A stretch of 64,000 bases of DNA. Source: Pantoea eucalypti (GTDB lineage: Bacteria; Pseudomonadota; Gammaproteobacteria; Enterobacterales; Enterobacteriaceae). The translations under genes were made by a program, and so were the position numbers. Each line of letters starts with the position of its first letter. The first letter of the stretch is position 1. The notes under the pieces were generated by a model that saw only the letters and a program-made list of their open reading frames with translations, did no database searches and had not been told where the DNA came from. The stretch covers positions 1,674,001 through 1,738,000 of the forward strand of contig NZ_CP045720.1 of assembly GCF_009646115.1 (NCBI RefSeq), read 5' to 3'. Of the stretch, positions 1-10,710 are shown in pieces.

Positions 1-548
1 TGGAACGCCGTCTTCAACTCGCTGGTGACATAGGCGGGCAACAGAATGCGCATCGGCACCGCTTCAGGGCCGGCAATTGGGGCGGTATTCGCCAGACGGG
101 CAAACAGCGCTAAATCGGCTTCGCGGGTCTGACGCAGCATAAATTCGCGCAGTGGCTGGGCGCCTTTATCGATCGCCACATCCATGCTGATCTTGTCCTG
201 ACTGAATGGCAGATAAGCGTCCTGATAAATTTTGTCGAACGTCGGCGCCATAATAAAGAAGGTTAGAAACAGCGACAGTCCAAGCAGCACCTGGTTAGGC
301 GGCGCCGAGGGCGTGCCAAGGGCGTTACGCAGTAAGCCAAACACGATGATGATGCGGGTGAAACTGGTCATCATCAGCAGCACGGCCGGAATAAAGGTCA
401 GTGCAGTGATAAAAACCAGCGTCTGAACCGGCAGGGACCAGCTCTGACCGCCGTTCTGCAGTGAGTGGCTCACCAGGCCCGGCAGCTGGGCATGGGCAAC
501 CGGTGCCAGTAACAGCAGTGGCAGTAAAGGAAGCAGTCGACGCATCAT
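1..548 (-). CDS. fliP: Flagellar export gate protein FliP (partial, C-terminus off the window)
   Basis: This is the inner-membrane core of the flagellar type III export gate (FliPQR). About 182 codons are present. The protein starts [20 protein letters not shown], a clear signal peptide, and then shows the family segments [20 protein letters not shown] and [11 protein letters not shown]. The rest lies beyond position 1. The ATG at 546-548 overlaps the fliO stop codon (ATGA overlap), as expected for translational coupling in the fliLMNOPQR operon. An ATG at 543-545 is a second possible start. The identification rests on very close likeness to enterobacterial FliP. Confidence 0.95.
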   Translation of the reverse strand, partial: MMRRLLPLLPLLLLAPVAHAQLPGLVSHSLQNGGQSWSLPVQTLVFITALTFIPAVLLMMTSFTRIIIVFGLLRNALGTPSAPPNQVLLGLSLFLTFFIMAPTFDKIYQDAYLPFSQDKISMDVAIDKGAQPLREFMLRQTREADLALFARLANTAPIAGPEAVPMRILLPAYVTSELKTAF

Positions 549-943
549 TGTGGTTTTCCGGGACGTTTAACCAGGTTCTGTAACAGCTGACGAAAATCCT
601 GTGGCGCACTGTTCACCGGCGTCACAGTGACCGGTTCACCCGGCGGCAGCGTGTGCAGATGGGTAACCTGCTGTGCGGTGACGCCCAGCACCAGACGGGC
701 ATCGGCGGTATCGATAATCACCACCCGCTCACGCTGGCCCACCGATACGCTGGCGGTGAGTTTAAGCTCCTGGCTGCTGACCTTTTTCGGCGCGAAGCCG
801 ACACGGCGTGCCAGCCAGGCGCAGGCCAGAATCAATAAGATAATTACGGCTAATACGCTGCTGACCTGAGCCAGCATAGAGCCGGTTGAGATCGCCTGAG
901 CGTGCGGTGCAGCCGGTTGCAGCGTTTGATTCTGGCTATTCAT
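545..943 (-). CDS. fliO: Flagellar biosynthesis protein FliO
   Basis: This 132-residue protein has one membrane segment at about residues 25-45 ([20 protein letters not shown]), then a small cytoplasmic domain with the conserved stretch [21 protein letters not shown]. FliO helps assemble or stabilise the FliPQR export core and is not part of the final gate. The length fits the family, which is poorly conserved outside the middle. The gene lies 10 bp after fliN and its stop overlaps the fliP start, so it is part of the class 2 fliL operon. Confidence 0.93.
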   Translation of the reverse strand: MNSQNQTLQPAAPHAQAISTGSMLAQVSSVLAVIILLILACAWLARRVGFAPKKVSSQELKLTASVSVGQRERVVIIDTADARLVLGVTAQQVTHLHTLPPGEPVTVTPVNSAPQDFRQLLQNLVKRPGKPQ

Positions 944-953
944 AATGTGACTC

Positions 954-1361
954 TTAGCGACTCAGACGACGCATACGTTCAGATGGGGTGATGATGTCAG
1001 TGATGCGCACGCCATATTTGTCGTTCACCACGACAACTTCACCCTGAGCGATCAGGTAGCCGTTGATCAGAATATCAAGCGGTTCACCTGCCAGGCCATC
1101 CAGCGAGACCACCGAACCCTGCGTTAAACGCAGCAGCTCTTTAATGGTCATTTTGGTGCGACCCAGTTCCACGGTGAGTTTCACCGGGATATCCATAATC
1201 AGATCGATATCCTGCAGCGATCCAGCGACGTTGCCGCTGTCGAATGATTTGAAGACGTCGTCGGTCTGCGGCGCACTGCTGCTGCCGACCTGCTCATTCA
1301 TCGCTTCAGCCCACAGATCGTCCGCAGAGATATCGTCAGACGGTTTATTACTGTCAGTCAT
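954..1361 (-). CDS. fliN: Flagellar motor switch protein FliN
   Basis: FliN (135 aa) forms the lower part of the C-ring with FliM and docks the FliH-FliI export complex. An acidic, Ser-rich N-terminal half (to about residue 50) is followed by the SpoA/SPOA fold: VKLTVELGRTKMTIKELLRL, GSVVSLDGLAGEPLDILING, and the C-terminal VRITDIITPSERMRRL. Length matches the E. coli protein. The start codon overlaps the fliM end by 8 bp, indicating coupled translation. Confidence 0.97.
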   Translation of the reverse strand: MTDSNKPSDDISADDLWAEAMNEQVGSSSAPQTDDVFKSFDSGNVAGSLQDIDLIMDIPVKLTVELGRTKMTIKELLRLTQGSVVSLDGLAGEPLDILINGYLIAQGEVVVVNDKYGVRITDIITPSERMRRLSR

Positions 1362-2361
1362 GGGGCTGTTCCTCGTTCAGCGAATTCAAAATCGGGTTAA
1401 TCAGGTGTTCGACACGGAGCGCGTACTGACCATTCATCGTGCCATATTGGCTGGTTAAGACCGGGACGCTATCGACATGGGCGATAATGCGTTCCGGCTT
1501 CTCAATCGGCAGCACGTCACCGGGTTTCAGCTGCAAAATCCGTGACAGACGCAGTGAGGTTTCGGCAAAGTGCGCAATCAATTCCAGCTCAGAGTGCTGC
1601 ACCTGTTTGACCAGGTTGTCGCGCCAGTGGTTATCTTCCTGACGAGAGTTTTCGAGCGGTGGGTTCACCAGCAGCTCGCGCAGCGGTTCAATCATTGAAA
1701 ACGGGATGCAGATATTAAACTCACCCACCAGGTTACCAATCTCCACCTGGAACGGTGTGTTAACCACGATATCGTTCGGTGAAGTGGTGATGTTGGTGAA
1801 CTTTACCTGCATCTCTGAACGTACATACTCAACGTCCAGTGGATAAATGGCTTTCCATGCGTCGCTGTAACCATCCAGCGCCAGCTTCAGCATGCGGCGA
1901 ATAACGCGCTGCTCGGTATGGGTAAACTCACGGCCTTCAACTTTCGTCGGAAAACGTCCGTCGCCACCAAACAGGTTGTCGACAGCGATAAACACCAGGC
2001 TTGGTGAGAACACCACCAGCGCTGTACCACGCAACGGTTTCAGGTGGATCAGGTTCAGGTTGGTTGGCACCGGCAGATTGCGGGCAAACTCATGATACGG
2101 CTGAATCTTGATCGCCCCGACGCTGATATCCGGGCTACGGCGCAGCAGGTTAAACAGCGCCATACGGAAACTACGGGCAAAACGCTCGTTAATAATCTCC
2201 AGCGCCTGCAAACGCTCGCGCACCACGCGGCGCTGGGTATTCGGATCGTAAGGACGAATATCGCCTTCCGGTCCGTTTTGTTTCTTTTCTTCTTCCGCGC
2301 TGCCACTGTCGCCGTTTAAAAGGGCGTCAATTTCAGCCTGGGAAAGAATGCTATCGCCCAT
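1354..2361 (-). CDS. fliM: Flagellar motor switch protein FliM
   Basis: FliM (335 aa) is the C-ring component that binds phosphorylated CheY and reverses rotation. The N-terminal peptide begins MGDSILSQAEIDALLNG, the CheY-P binding motif. The middle domain carries the FliG-contacting region, and the C-terminal SpoA domain includes VEIGNLVGEF and PVLTSQYGTMNGQYALRVEHL. Length agrees with E. coli FliM (334 aa). It lies 4 bp after fliL and overlaps fliN, inside the fliLMNOPQR operon. Confidence 0.97.
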   Translation of the reverse strand: MGDSILSQAEIDALLNGDSGSAEEEKKQNGPEGDIRPYDPNTQRRVVRERLQALEIINERFARSFRMALFNLLRRSPDISVGAIKIQPYHEFARNLPVPTNLNLIHLKPLRGTALVVFSPSLVFIAVDNLFGGDGRFPTKVEGREFTHTEQRVIRRMLKLALDGYSDAWKAIYPLDVEYVRSEMQVKFTNITTSPNDIVVNTPFQVEIGNLVGEFNICIPFSMIEPLRELLVNPPLENSRQEDNHWRDNLVKQVQHSELELIAHFAETSLRLSRILQLKPGDVLPIEKPERIIAHVDSVPVLTSQYGTMNGQYALRVEHLINPILNSLNEEQPHD

Positions 2362-2365
2362 TGAT

Positions 2366-2851
2366 TCACCTCAAAATGAAGGCAGTAAACAGCACGTCGC
2401 TTACAGCCTGCGGAGGTTGACCTTTTACCAGCGGGGGTGTCAGCGCCTGTTTGATTTGTTCAACAAGCGCCTGCTTTCCTTGCTCTGTCGCCAGCGTCGC
2501 AGCGCTTTGACGCGAGAGCAGCAGCAGCAAACGGCTGCGCACCTCAGGCAGATAGTCATTCAACCGACGCCGGGTATCCTCATCGGCCAGACGCAGGGTA
2601 AAGCCTACGTAAAGCACGCGGTCGGGATCGTTGTCGGGATTGACCAGGTTAACCGTAAATGTATCAAGTGCAAAAAAGACCGGAGCGGGAGGCGGTTCAA
2701 CTTTCGCCACCTCAGGCTTATCGCCCTCATGTTTATTCATCATTCGCCAGACTGCATACCCTGCCGCGCTGCAAGCGGCCAGCGTTACAATGAGCAACAC
2801 TGGTATTAAGAGTTTACGTTTGCGGCCTTTTGCTTTCGCGTTATCAGACAT
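2366..2851 (-). CDS. fliL: Flagellar basal-body stator-associated protein FliL
   Basis: FliL (161 aa) is a single-pass inner-membrane protein around the stator units. A short basic N-terminus ([11 protein letters not shown]) precedes a transmembrane helix at about residues 14-32, and the periplasmic part contains the family stretch [30 protein letters not shown]. It is the first gene of the fliLMNOP cluster. A 128-bp gap separates it from fliK and should hold its class 2 promoter; that gap contains an inverted repeat listed separately. Confidence 0.95.
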   Translation of the reverse strand: MSDNAKAKGRKRKLLIPVLLIVTLAACSAAGYAVWRMMNKHEGDKPEVAKVEPPPAPVFFALDTFTVNLVNPDNDPDRVLYVGFTLRLADEDTRRRLNDYLPEVRSRLLLLLSRQSAATLATEQGKQALVEQIKQALTPPLVKGQPPQAVSDVLFTAFILR

Positions 2852-2909
2852 GGTTGCAGTTACTTCCTGTGAATTATGGGCAAGCCTCTCGGCTCACGGG
2901 ACAGATTAT

Positions 2910-2948
2910 CCGCGTCTTAAGTCAAACCAATGGGTAGATAAGACGCGG
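2910..2948. other. Perfect 10-bp inverted repeat between fliK and fliL
   Basis: CCGCGTCTTA at 2910-2919 pairs perfectly with TAAGACGCGG at 2939-2948 across a 19-bp spacer. No T-run follows in the direction of the fli genes, so it does not look like a simple terminator. It sits where the fliL promoter or an FlhDC site is expected. Function is unknown. Confidence 0.6.
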
Positions 2949-2979
2949 GTTTTACGCTTACCTTCAGCGTTTGCCGCTG

Positions 2980-4245
2980 TCAGGCGAAAGTATCGACGGC
3001 GCTGTTGCCGCTAACACGAGCCTGAAGGGCGGCGGGAACGGCAATCGGCGTAATGTCGGTGTCACTGTCCTGGGTGAGGGAGAAGCGGCCGTGCTGTCCA
3101 TCGCGGCGCGCCTCCTGTTGTTGCTGGAATTGCTGGCCCTGCGCGGAACTGTCACTGCTCACCTGACTCTCGCCCAGGTTAATACCGCTTTCTGCCAGCG
3201 CACTGCGCAACTGCGGTATTGCGGCTTCCAGTGCCGCTCTGACGTGGCTATGGCCGGAAACCAGATTAATTTGTGCCTGGTCGTTATCCAGTTTCAGGCT
3301 GATCTGGATAGCGCCAAGGTCTGCCGGATGTAAACGCAACTCCGCGTTCTGCTGGCCGTTACGCGTGAACATCACAATCTGCTGACTCAGCGCCTGTTGC
3401 CATTCGTCGCTGCCCAGCTGTGAATTCAGCGTTGGCGTCGACGGGGTGCTGATGGTCGCGGAGGCGGTCACCGCGGCGGGCAGGTTGCTGGCGGTGGCAA
3501 CGGGCATTGCGTTGATCGTGCTATCGCTGGTGCTGGCTTTGATCGCTTGATCATCCTGCTTAACCATATTGCTCAGTGCCTGCTGGAAACTGCTATCAAG
3601 CGTCAGGCCATTGCCTGTTGCACTCTGCGCAGCGGTGTTGCTCTGGCTGGCGGCAGTCGTGACGGCAGGTTTGCTCTGTGCGTCGCTTCTGACTTCAGCC
3701 TTCTCATCGTCACCTGCTTCGTGGCCCGGCTGTGCGCTGCTCAGCAGTTGAGTCAGCGACGTCTGACTTTTCCGGCCGGTGTCGGTCTGGGCAATCAGCT
3801 CGCCCGCCTCACTGCTGACCGGGGTCGACGGTGTCGCTGTCGGTGTCACCGCACCGGGTAACATGGCGAACAACGCCTGCACATTTTGCATGTCAGTGGC
3901 GCTTAAGGGTGCCACGTCCGGCTTGTCTTTATCATCGGCTGATTTTGACCCAGCTTTAATATTTTCCGGTTTAAACAGGGCGGTCAGCGCAGCAGGATTA
4001 TCCAGCGCCGCCATCAGTGCATTCAGGGGGGCCTTCGGGCGGGCGTCATCAGTCTTTTCTGCTTTAGCGTCAGCGGATTGCGCCACTTTCCCATGCTGTT
4101 TCGCCAGGCCGAGCAGCTGGTTTCCCAGCGCAGTCAGAAAGTCCTTAGGCAGCGCGTCTTCACCCGCTGCAAGATCGGTTGAAACTGATGGTTCCGCGTC
4201 GGTTTTAACCGACGCTTTCGTGGCAATATGTGGCAGCGTAATCAT
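2980..4245 (-). CDS. fliK: Flagellar hook-length control protein FliK
   Basis: FliK (421 aa) is the secreted molecular ruler that sets hook length and switches export specificity from hook to filament substrates. The N-terminal two thirds are Ala/Thr/Ser-rich and low in complexity (about residues 100-260). The conserved C-terminal switch domain (about 280-380) includes [20 protein letters not shown] followed by [18 protein letters not shown]. The Gln-rich tail [13 protein letters not shown] is also typical. The start overlaps the fliJ stop by 4 bp. Confidence 0.95.
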   Translation of the reverse strand: MITLPHIATKASVKTDAEPSVSTDLAAGEDALPKDFLTALGNQLLGLAKQHGKVAQSADAKAEKTDDARPKAPLNALMAALDNPAALTALFKPENIKAGSKSADDKDKPDVAPLSATDMQNVQALFAMLPGAVTPTATPSTPVSSEAGELIAQTDTGRKSQTSLTQLLSSAQPGHEAGDDEKAEVRSDAQSKPAVTTAASQSNTAAQSATGNGLTLDSSFQQALSNMVKQDDQAIKASTSDSTINAMPVATASNLPAAVTASATISTPSTPTLNSQLGSDEWQQALSQQIVMFTRNGQQNAELRLHPADLGAIQISLKLDNDQAQINLVSGHSHVRAALEAAIPQLRSALAESGINLGESQVSSDSSAQGQQFQQQQEARRDGQHGRFSLTQDSDTDITPIAVPAALQARVSGNSAVDTFA

Positions 4246-4685
4246 TCGCCTCTCCTCGATGCGGCCCGTTGGGCAAATTCGTCCATCCGTTTCTGATCGA
4301 GACGGTTTTCCTGTCGTAATGCATTTTCTGCTGCACGCGTTATCAGCGTCTGATAAGCGTTCAGCCGCTGCTGTTTGTCGCGCCAGTTGATCAGCGCCTG
4401 TTCCAGCCGCTGATTCCAGTTATTGAGCTGGTTGCGGTGCTGCTCAATCGCTTTTTCCAGCGTCTGAATAAACTGGTGATAGTTGGTCCAGCGGGTGCTG
4501 GCGATACCGGATGACATATCGTCGTTGAGCTTGTTGCGATACTCATCCTGATAGTCGAGCAGCATCGTCAGCTGCTCGTTAGCGGCGTGCTGGCCTCGAC
4601 GCATATCGCCTAAGTAGATGGCGGCACGTTCGAGATCCTGCTCCGCGAGGTCGCGCAGCGTATCGATGGCATTTGCAGTTTTCAT
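4242..4685 (-). CDS. fliJ: Flagellar export chaperone FliJ
   Basis: FliJ (147 aa) is a cytoplasmic coiled-coil protein that inserts like a stalk into the FliI ATPase hexamer and couples it to the export gate. Nearly the whole sequence is predicted antiparallel coiled coil, with typical segments [20 protein letters not shown] and [20 protein letters not shown]. Length matches E. coli FliJ (147 aa). It lies between fliI and fliK and overlaps fliK by 4 bp. Confidence 0.95.
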   Translation of the reverse strand: MKTANAIDTLRDLAEQDLERAAIYLGDMRRGQHAANEQLTMLLDYQDEYRNKLNDDMSSGIASTRWTNYHQFIQTLEKAIEQHRNQLNNWNQRLEQALINWRDKQQRLNAYQTLITRAAENALRQENRLDQKRMDEFAQRAASRRGE

Positions 4686-4713
4686 TGCCGTTACCTCGTG
4701 TTAATTCGTGTGA

Positions 4714-6075
4714 CTAGCCAAACAGCGCATGCAGATGCAGGCTGGCGTCGTCATAATCGCTGCGCTCAAAGATGCCCTGTTGCAGGAAAGCTTCCATCTG
4801 CGGATAGAGCGTGATCGCTTTATCCAGCATCGGATCGCTGCCGGCGGCATAGGCGCCGACGCTGACCAGATCGCGGTTTCGCTGGAAGCTGGAAAGCAAC
4901 TGCTTAAACTGGCGCACCTGTGCATAGTGGTTCTCATCGATCAGATGCGTCATCGCACGGCTGATCGAGGCTTCGATATCGATGGCCGGATAGTGACCCG
5001 CTTCGCCCAGCCGGCGTGACAGCACGATGTGGCCGTCGAGAATGGCGCGCGCGGAGTCCGCAATCGGGTCCTGCTGATCGTCGCCTTCGGTCAGTACGGT
5101 ATAAAAGGCAGTGATCGAGCCGCCGCCGTCGATGCCGTTACCGGCACGCTCAACCAGCGCAGGCAGTTTGGCGAACACGGAAGGCGGATAGCCTTTGGTT
5201 GCGGGCGGTTCACCGATTGCCAGGGCGATCTCACGCTGCGCCATGGCGTAGCGGGTCAGGGAATCCATAATCAGCAACACATGCTTGCCACGGTCGCGAA
5301 AATCTTCCGCGATGCGGGTGGCGTAAGCGGCACCCTGCATACGCAGCAGCGGTGACACGTCGGCCGGCGCGGCAATAACCACTGAACGCGCACGGCCTTC
5401 AGCACCGAGAATGTTCTCGATAAAATCTTTTACTTCACGGCCACGTTCGCCAATCAGACCGACCACGATCACGTCGGCTTTGGTATAGCGCGCCATCATG
5501 CCGAGCAGGACGCTTTTACCCACGCCCGAACCGGCGAACAGGCCCATACGCTGCCCGCGACCGACCGTCAGCAGGGCGTTAATCGCCCGCACGCCGGTAT
5601 CCAGCACGTCGGTAATCGGCGTACGCTGCAGCGGGTTAAACGGCGGGGTGTTCAGCGGTGCGCGATAGCCGGTATCCGGCGACGGCAGGCCATCCAGCGG
5701 TCGACCGCTGCCATCAAGTACGCGGCCGAGCAGTTCCGGGCCCAGCATCATCTGTTTGCCTGCCTGCGGGTTCTCACCGTTCTGGCGCGCATAGACACGC
5801 GCACCCGGTAAAATGCCGTCCACTTCTTCCAGTGGCATCATCAGCAGTTTCTGCCCGTTGAATCCCACCACTTCGCTTTCGATTTCACTGATGGTTTTGC
5901 CATCGTTGCGTTCGATCACACAGGTCGCACCCAGTGGCAGCTGTAAGCCGGTCGCTTCGAGCACCAGGCCGGTGGCGCGGGTCAGGCGGCCATAACGGCG
6001 CACCGGCTGCACCTGGGCGATCCGTTTCTCAAAGGCGTCGAGCGAGCCAAGCCAGCGATTCAGACGGGTGGTCAT
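4714..6075 (-). CDS. fliI: Flagellum-specific ATP synthase-like ATPase FliI
   Basis: FliI (453 aa from the chosen start) is the export ATPase, related to F1-beta. The Walker A motif AGSGVGKS lies at about residues 181-188, the Walker B strand is [20 protein letters not shown], and the ATPase signature [13 protein letters not shown] is present. The frame stays open upstream to 6105, but the ATG at 6073-6075 (MTTRLNRWL) matches family length and overlaps the fliH stop codon (TAATG), so it is preferred. Confidence 0.97.
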   Translation of the reverse strand: MTTRLNRWLGSLDAFEKRIAQVQPVRRYGRLTRATGLVLEATGLQLPLGATCVIERNDGKTISEIESEVVGFNGQKLLMMPLEEVDGILPGARVYARQNGENPQAGKQMMLGPELLGRVLDGSGRPLDGLPSPDTGYRAPLNTPPFNPLQRTPITDVLDTGVRAINALLTVGRGQRMGLFAGSGVGKSVLLGMMARYTKADVIVVGLIGERGREVKDFIENILGAEGRARSVVIAAPADVSPLLRMQGAAYATRIAEDFRDRGKHVLLIMDSLTRYAMAQREIALAIGEPPATKGYPPSVFAKLPALVERAGNGIDGGGSITAFYTVLTEGDDQQDPIADSARAILDGHIVLSRRLGEAGHYPAIDIEASISRAMTHLIDENHYAQVRQFKQLLSSFQRNRDLVSVGAYAAGSDPMLDKAITLYPQMEAFLQQGIFERSDYDDASLHLHALFG

Positions 6076-6773
6076 TAAATTTCTCCAGGTGCAGCAAGAC
6101 GGCAAAGTTCCTGCCAGCGCGTCGCGACGCTGGCATCCAGGTCGCCATCTTCTGCGCTGAGTTTGCAGCCGCCAGGATGCAGGGTGCTGTCAGCGATCAG
6201 ACGCCAGCCATGCAGATCCAGCGTCGGACCCAGGGTCTGCTCAATACGTTGTAAATCATCCGGGTGAACACGCAGCTGCGGTTTGCCGCTGAACATCGGT
6301 TCCTGCTGCAGTAAACCCTGAATCTGGCGCAGCAGGGCGGTGCCATCTACCGTGGTCGCCTGACCAATCACCGAGCGAGCCGCTTCCAGCGCCAGCTGCA
6401 TCAGACGGGCAGCGATGACGCTGTCCAGGGATTCCAGCGTGTTCTGGAACTCCGTTACCAGTTGCTGCATCCGCGCCTGAAGTGGCGCCTGCTGCTGCTG
6501 GGCATCGGCCAGACCCTGCTGAAAACCGGCGTCATAGCCCGCTTTCTGTCCTTCGGTCACACCCTGCTGATAACCTTCGTTGTAACCCTGACTCTGTGCC
6601 TCTTTCCGCATCTGCTGCTGCAGACGTTCAAGCTGCTGTTGCTGCTCATCAACGCCATCGCCATCTTCAGCGTCGTAGATTTCTGGCTGCAGCTCCGGTT
6701 CAGGCTCATCAAAACGGCCTAAATCATTGGGCTGCCACAGCTGCCAGGGGCGGGCAGAAAATGCATCAGACAT
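6075..6773 (-). CDS. fliH: Flagellar export ATPase regulator FliH
   Basis: FliH (232 aa) binds FliI, holds it inactive and tethers it to FliN at the C-ring. The N-terminal WxxW-type motif [11 protein letters not shown] is the FliN/FlhA contact. A glycine-spaced helix repeat follows ([20 protein letters not shown], then [10 protein letters not shown]), a hallmark of FliH GxxxG repeats, and the C-terminus resembles the V/F-ATPase stalk subunit. The frame is open to 6794; the ATG at 6771-6773 ([10 protein letters not shown]) overlaps the fliG end by 8 bp and fits the family. Confidence 0.95.
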   Translation of the reverse strand: MSDAFSARPWQLWQPNDLGRFDEPEPELQPEIYDAEDGDGVDEQQQQLERLQQQMRKEAQSQGYNEGYQQGVTEGQKAGYDAGFQQGLADAQQQQAPLQARMQQLVTEFQNTLESLDSVIAARLMQLALEAARSVIGQATTVDGTALLRQIQGLLQQEPMFSGKPQLRVHPDDLQRIEQTLGPTLDLHGWRLIADSTLHPGGCKLSAEDGDLDASVATRWQELCRLAAPGEI

Positions 6774-7758
6774 ACGTTTCCTCGCCACCACCAATCACCA
6801 TCTCGCCAGATTCGGCCAGGCGGCGAACCACCAGCAGGATTGCTTTCTGTTCGTTTTCCACTGCCGACATCCGAACCGGACCACGGTTGGCCAGATCGTC
6901 GCGCAGGATATCGGCCGCACGGGCTGACATGTTTTTGAGGAATTTCTCGCGCAGTGGCTGTTCGGCACCTTTCAGTGCAACCAGCAGCTGCTCGGACTCC
7001 ACTTCCTGCAACAGACGCTGGATGCTGCGGTCGTCCACGGCCACCAGGTTTTCGAACAGGAACATCTCGTCGATAATTTTCTGTGCGAGTTCGCCATCGA
7101 AGTCGCGTACCGCTTCGATAACGGCCTCTTCCTGCTGCGTTTTCATCAGGTTGATGATCTCGGCTGCCGTTCTCACGCCGCCCATCTTCGCGCGCTTGAG
7201 GTTGGTGCCATCCAGCAGGCCGTTCAGTACTTCGGTCAGTTCGGCCAGCGCGGCTGGCTGCACACCACCGAATGTCGCGATACGCAGCATCACATCGTGA
7301 CGCAGACGTTCGTCGAACAGCGCCACGATATCCGCTGCCTGGGCACGCTTGAGGTGCACCAGGATGGTCGCGATAATCTGTGGATGCTCGTCGCGAATAA
7401 GGTCGGCGGCGGCCTGCGGTTCCATAAAGTTGAGCGTTTCCATACCGCTGGTGGTTTCGCGCGTTTCGAGAATGTCCTCCAGCAGGCTGGAGGCACGCTC
7501 TTCGCCCAGTGCACGTGTCAGCACTGAACGCAGGTATTCGTTAGAGTTAAGGCTCAGTGCCGCGAACTGCTCAGCATCTGCTTCGAACTCACGCAGCACC
7601 TCTGTCAGCTGTTTGTGCGACACCTGACGCATATTGGCCATCGCACCACTAAGATGCTGCACCTCGCGCTGATTCAGGTGTTTGAAAACTTCCGCAGCAC
7701 GCTCTTCACCAATGGTCATCATGAGGATGGCGCTTTTTTCGGTTCCGGTCAGACTCAT
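6766..7758 (-). CDS. fliG: Flagellar motor switch protein FliG
   Basis: FliG (330 aa) is the rotor protein that contacts MotA and joins the MS-ring to the C-ring. It begins [19 protein letters not shown], the FliF-binding N-domain. The middle domain carries the EHPQ motif ([20 protein letters not shown]), and the C-terminal torque domain contains [20 protein letters not shown] and [20 protein letters not shown] with the charged residues that face the stator. It overlaps fliF by 4 bp. Confidence 0.97.
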   Translation of the reverse strand: MSLTGTEKSAILMMTIGEERAAEVFKHLNQREVQHLSGAMANMRQVSHKQLTEVLREFEADAEQFAALSLNSNEYLRSVLTRALGEERASSLLEDILETRETTSGMETLNFMEPQAAADLIRDEHPQIIATILVHLKRAQAADIVALFDERLRHDVMLRIATFGGVQPAALAELTEVLNGLLDGTNLKRAKMGGVRTAAEIINLMKTQQEEAVIEAVRDFDGELAQKIIDEMFLFENLVAVDDRSIQRLLQEVESEQLLVALKGAEQPLREKFLKNMSARAADILRDDLANRGPVRMSAVENEQKAILLVVRRLAESGEMVIGGGEETYV

Positions 7759-9476
7759 AGCTCTTTACTCATCCATTCGCGAATTACCAGCGCGACGACG
7801 CGCGGATCGTTTTCTGACATGTCGCGGATGCGTTGACTCATCACTTCTGCGCTCATGCGGTTGTTTGACTTACGTTCCTGATCCAGCTCATCTTTGCTGA
7901 GCTGCACATTAAAGGCTTCTTCCTGCGGCTGATCAGTAGCGGCACGGGCGGCAACGGCTTCAGCAGCGGCTTTCTCTGCGGCCTGCTTGCGAACCAGATG
8001 CGGACGAACCATCTTGCGGTAGAGGACGAAGGCGACCAGAGCAACCAGCAGCCACTTACCGGCATCCATCAGCTGATCAAAGAAGGACTGCTGTTGCCAG
8101 AATGGCAAATCAGTGGTCACAGGTTCAGTGGTGTTAAACTGCGAGTTCACCACGTTAATGCTGTCCCCACGGCTCTGGGAGTAGCCCATCGCTTCGCGTG
8201 TCAGGTCTTCAATCTGCTTCAGTTGTTGTTCATTCAGCGCAACGGCTTTGCCTTTATCATCTGCACGGAAGTTCACCACCACCGCAACCGACAGGCGCTG
8301 TACGTCGCCGACGTTGACTTTGGTATGACGAATGGAGCGATCCAGCTCGTAGTTAACCGTGTCATCACGACGTGAATTCGTCGGGCCTGAGCTGGCCGGT
8401 GCAGTGCTGGTGGTCTGGCTGGCGTTATTCGCCGCGTTGTTCTGACCATTCGCGGCCTGACCATTGGCTGCGTTGTTAGGTGTAACCTGCGCGGTGTTGG
8501 CTGGCGCCGGCTGGTTAGAAAGTGCGCCCGGCACGCCGCCCGGATAAGGGCTGCCTGATTGATCGCTGGTGCTGGTCTGACGCGAACGAATCGCTGAGTT
8601 CGACGGATTAGCGTTAGGCTGATATTTCTCGTCAGTCTGCTCGGCGGTGTCGAAGTTAATCTGCGCGGTAACCTGCGCATGCACATTGCCCTGGCCAAGA
8701 ATCGGATTCAGGATTGCTTCAATACGTTGCTGGTAACGCGCTTCAACTTCAGAGGAGTATTTCAGCTGCGCGTCATTCAGATCGCGACCAGCAGAATCAG
8801 AACGAGTCAGCAGGCGTCCGGTCTGATCGACCACCGTCACGTTGCCCGGCGGTAAACCGGCGACGCTGCTTGAGACCATGTGGGCAATGGCCTGAATCTG
8901 ACCTTCGTCCAGCGCACGGCCAGGTTGCAGCGTTAAGGTGACAGAGGCGGAGGGCGCTTTCTGCTCACGCACAAATAAGGTTGGTTTAGGCATCGCCAGA
9001 TGAACACGGGCACTTTTGACCGGGCCCAGCGATTCGATGGTGCGTGCCAGTTCGCCTTCCAGCGCGCGCTGGTAGTTAACCTGCTCGCTGAACTGGCTGA
9101 TACCGAACTTCTCTTTATCCAGCAGCTCGAAGCCTACCGAGCCGCCTTTCGGCAGACCCTGCTGAGCCAGACGCAGACGCAGCTCATGCACATTCGCTTC
9201 AGGCACCATTAATGCGCCGCCGTTTTCGGCGAAGCGATAGGGAATGTTCATCTGCGTCAGCTGCGTGACGATGGCACCGCCATCCTCATCAGTGAGGTTA
9301 TTATAAAGGACGCTATAAGATGGCTGTTTCGCCCAGAGCACCATCGCGATCACGATTGCTATGACAGCAGCCGCGGCGATGACTAAAGGAATACGCGGAT
9401 TTGCGCGCAGGCGAGCTAACAGGTCACCGAAGCCTTTCTTTTCTTGTTCTGTTGTGGCGGCTGTACTCGCATTCAT
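7755..9476 (-). CDS. fliF: Flagellar MS-ring protein FliF
   Basis: FliF (573 aa) forms the MS-ring of the basal body in the inner membrane. Two membrane helices are visible, at about residues 31-48 ([20 protein letters not shown]) and about 475 ([16 protein letters not shown]). Between them lie the YscJ-like ring domains ([39 protein letters not shown]) and a variable Asn/Ala/Thr-rich stretch near 290-360. The C-terminus binds FliG. It is the first gene of the minus-strand fliFGHIJK operon. Confidence 0.97.
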   Translation of the reverse strand: MNASTAATTEQEKKGFGDLLARLRANPRIPLVIAAAAVIAIVIAMVLWAKQPSYSVLYNNLTDEDGGAIVTQLTQMNIPYRFAENGGALMVPEANVHELRLRLAQQGLPKGGSVGFELLDKEKFGISQFSEQVNYQRALEGELARTIESLGPVKSARVHLAMPKPTLFVREQKAPSASVTLTLQPGRALDEGQIQAIAHMVSSSVAGLPPGNVTVVDQTGRLLTRSDSAGRDLNDAQLKYSSEVEARYQQRIEAILNPILGQGNVHAQVTAQINFDTAEQTDEKYQPNANPSNSAIRSRQTSTSDQSGSPYPGGVPGALSNQPAPANTAQVTPNNAANGQAANGQNNAANNASQTTSTAPASSGPTNSRRDDTVNYELDRSIRHTKVNVGDVQRLSVAVVVNFRADDKGKAVALNEQQLKQIEDLTREAMGYSQSRGDSINVVNSQFNTTEPVTTDLPFWQQQSFFDQLMDAGKWLLVALVAFVLYRKMVRPHLVRKQAAEKAAAEAVAARAATDQPQEEAFNVQLSKDELDQERKSNNRMSAEVMSQRIRDMSENDPRVVALVIREWMSKEL

Positions 9477-9707
9477 GACCGTTTCCTGCCTGACGTAATT
9501 GACCGGGTAAGTTGAGATGGCAAAACAGACTCCCTGACCTGCGTAGATAAAATTTCCACTTCAATGCCAGGCATTATTAGGTGATAAGCAAAATTCGATG
9601 GCTGGATAAGGTAGGGTTTTTGATGTTATTTAGCGGCTTTGTCTCATTGACAACGTGCTAACTTTTGCTCACATCAAAAATGTCACCCTCTTTAAAAGGT
9701 ATCGTTC
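9477..9707. promoter_or_regulatory. Divergent fliF / fliE control region
   Basis: This 231-bp intergenic region separates the divergent class 2 units fliF-K (minus) and fliE (plus). In enterobacteria such a region is bound by FlhDC to drive both directions. I could not pick a confident FlhDC box or sigma-70 core by eye, so only the region is annotated. Confidence 0.6.
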
Positions 9708-10019
9708 ATGTCCATTCAGGCAATTGACGGCGTACTGCAGCAGCTACAGGCGACCTCACTGCAGGCCAGTAATCGCAGCAGTGAAGCACCCAATCAGATC
9801 GATTTCGGCGCGACCATGAAAGCGGCGCTGGATAAGATCAGCGAGACGCAGACTACCGCACGCACCCAGGCGCAGGATTTTGAAATGGGGAAACCCGGCA
9901 TCGCATTGAATGATGTGATGGTCGATCTGCAGAAATCATCAATCTCAATGCAGATGGGGATTCAGGTCAGGAACAAACTGGTGTCGGCGTACAGCGAAAT
10001 TATGAATATGCAGGTTTAG
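9708..10019 (+). CDS. fliE: Flagellar hook-basal body junction protein FliE
   Basis: FliE (103 aa) joins the MS-ring to the proximal rod and is the first exported rod-region protein. It begins [20 protein letters not shown] and ends with the family block [20 protein letters not shown] followed by [20 protein letters not shown]. Length matches E. coli FliE (104 aa). It is alone on the plus strand, divergent from fliF, and the accessory island starts directly after its stop. Confidence 0.96.
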   Translation: MSIQAIDGVLQQLQATSLQASNRSSEAPNQIDFGATMKAALDKISETQTTARTQAQDFEMGKPGIALNDVMVDLQKSSISMQMGIQVRNKLVSAYSEIMNMQV

Positions 10020-10050
10020 GCGGGTAACTGTCTGAAGCTGTTAAGGTTTA

Positions 10051-10641
10051 TCATACTGTCACTTTAGTGGAGCACGTATGTAGCACAAGATCGCTCATTT
10101 TTGCGTTGATGAGTGATAGCTGGTCGGTATTGTGTTCTGACATCCAGGCGCCATAAACCCGGTACACCATCTGCGCATCGGAGTGACCCATTTGCGATGC
10201 AACGTAGTTCGGGTTTGCGCCTGCTGAAAGCTCCCAGCACGCAAACGTATGACGTGACTGATAGGCTTTCCGGTGCCGCAGGCCTGCACGCCTTAGTGCG
10301 CCGGTCCATATCTGCCCGAGAGACTCTGTTGAGTAATAGGCTCCCGACCTGCCGTTGACTGCGTTAACGCTGGGATTGAACACGAATGTCTTCTGTTCCT
10401 CAATTCGCTCGCCATACTCCCTGGTATGAAAGGTGAATGAGGTCTGAGGATACATTCGGGTCAGTTCCCTTTGATCGCGCAGAATATCGACAGCTGCATC
10501 CATCAGGCATATGACACGGTTTCCGGCTTCCGTCTTAGGTGGAGTGAATAAACCCTGCGGTGTCAGGTTACGGCTGACTGTCAGCTTTTTGGCTTCAAGA
10601 TCAACATCCTCCCACGCCAGCGCGCATATCCAGCGTGCCAC
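10051..10641 (-). pseudogene. 5'-truncated phage-type tyrosine integrase
   Basis: Only the C-terminal catalytic half (about 190 aa) of a tyrosine recombinase remains. Visible are the homologous segment from ICALAWEDVDLEAKKLTVSRN-like sequence onward, the box II region YQSRHTFACWELSAGANPNY, the second conserved His in MGHSD, and the candidate nucleophile Tyr in RVYGAWM. The arm-binding domain and the first catalytic Arg (the GLRPSE-type box) are missing upstream of about position 10630. The ORF start at 10641 (a GTG) is therefore not a true start. It is probably a relic of the element that delivered the island beside fliE. Confidence 0.85.
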
Positions 10642-10710
10642 TAATCACAAGCATTTTCTGTGCCACTGTACAAGAGTTCATTCCCAACTCGTATCTCTCC
10701 ATATTGTCGA

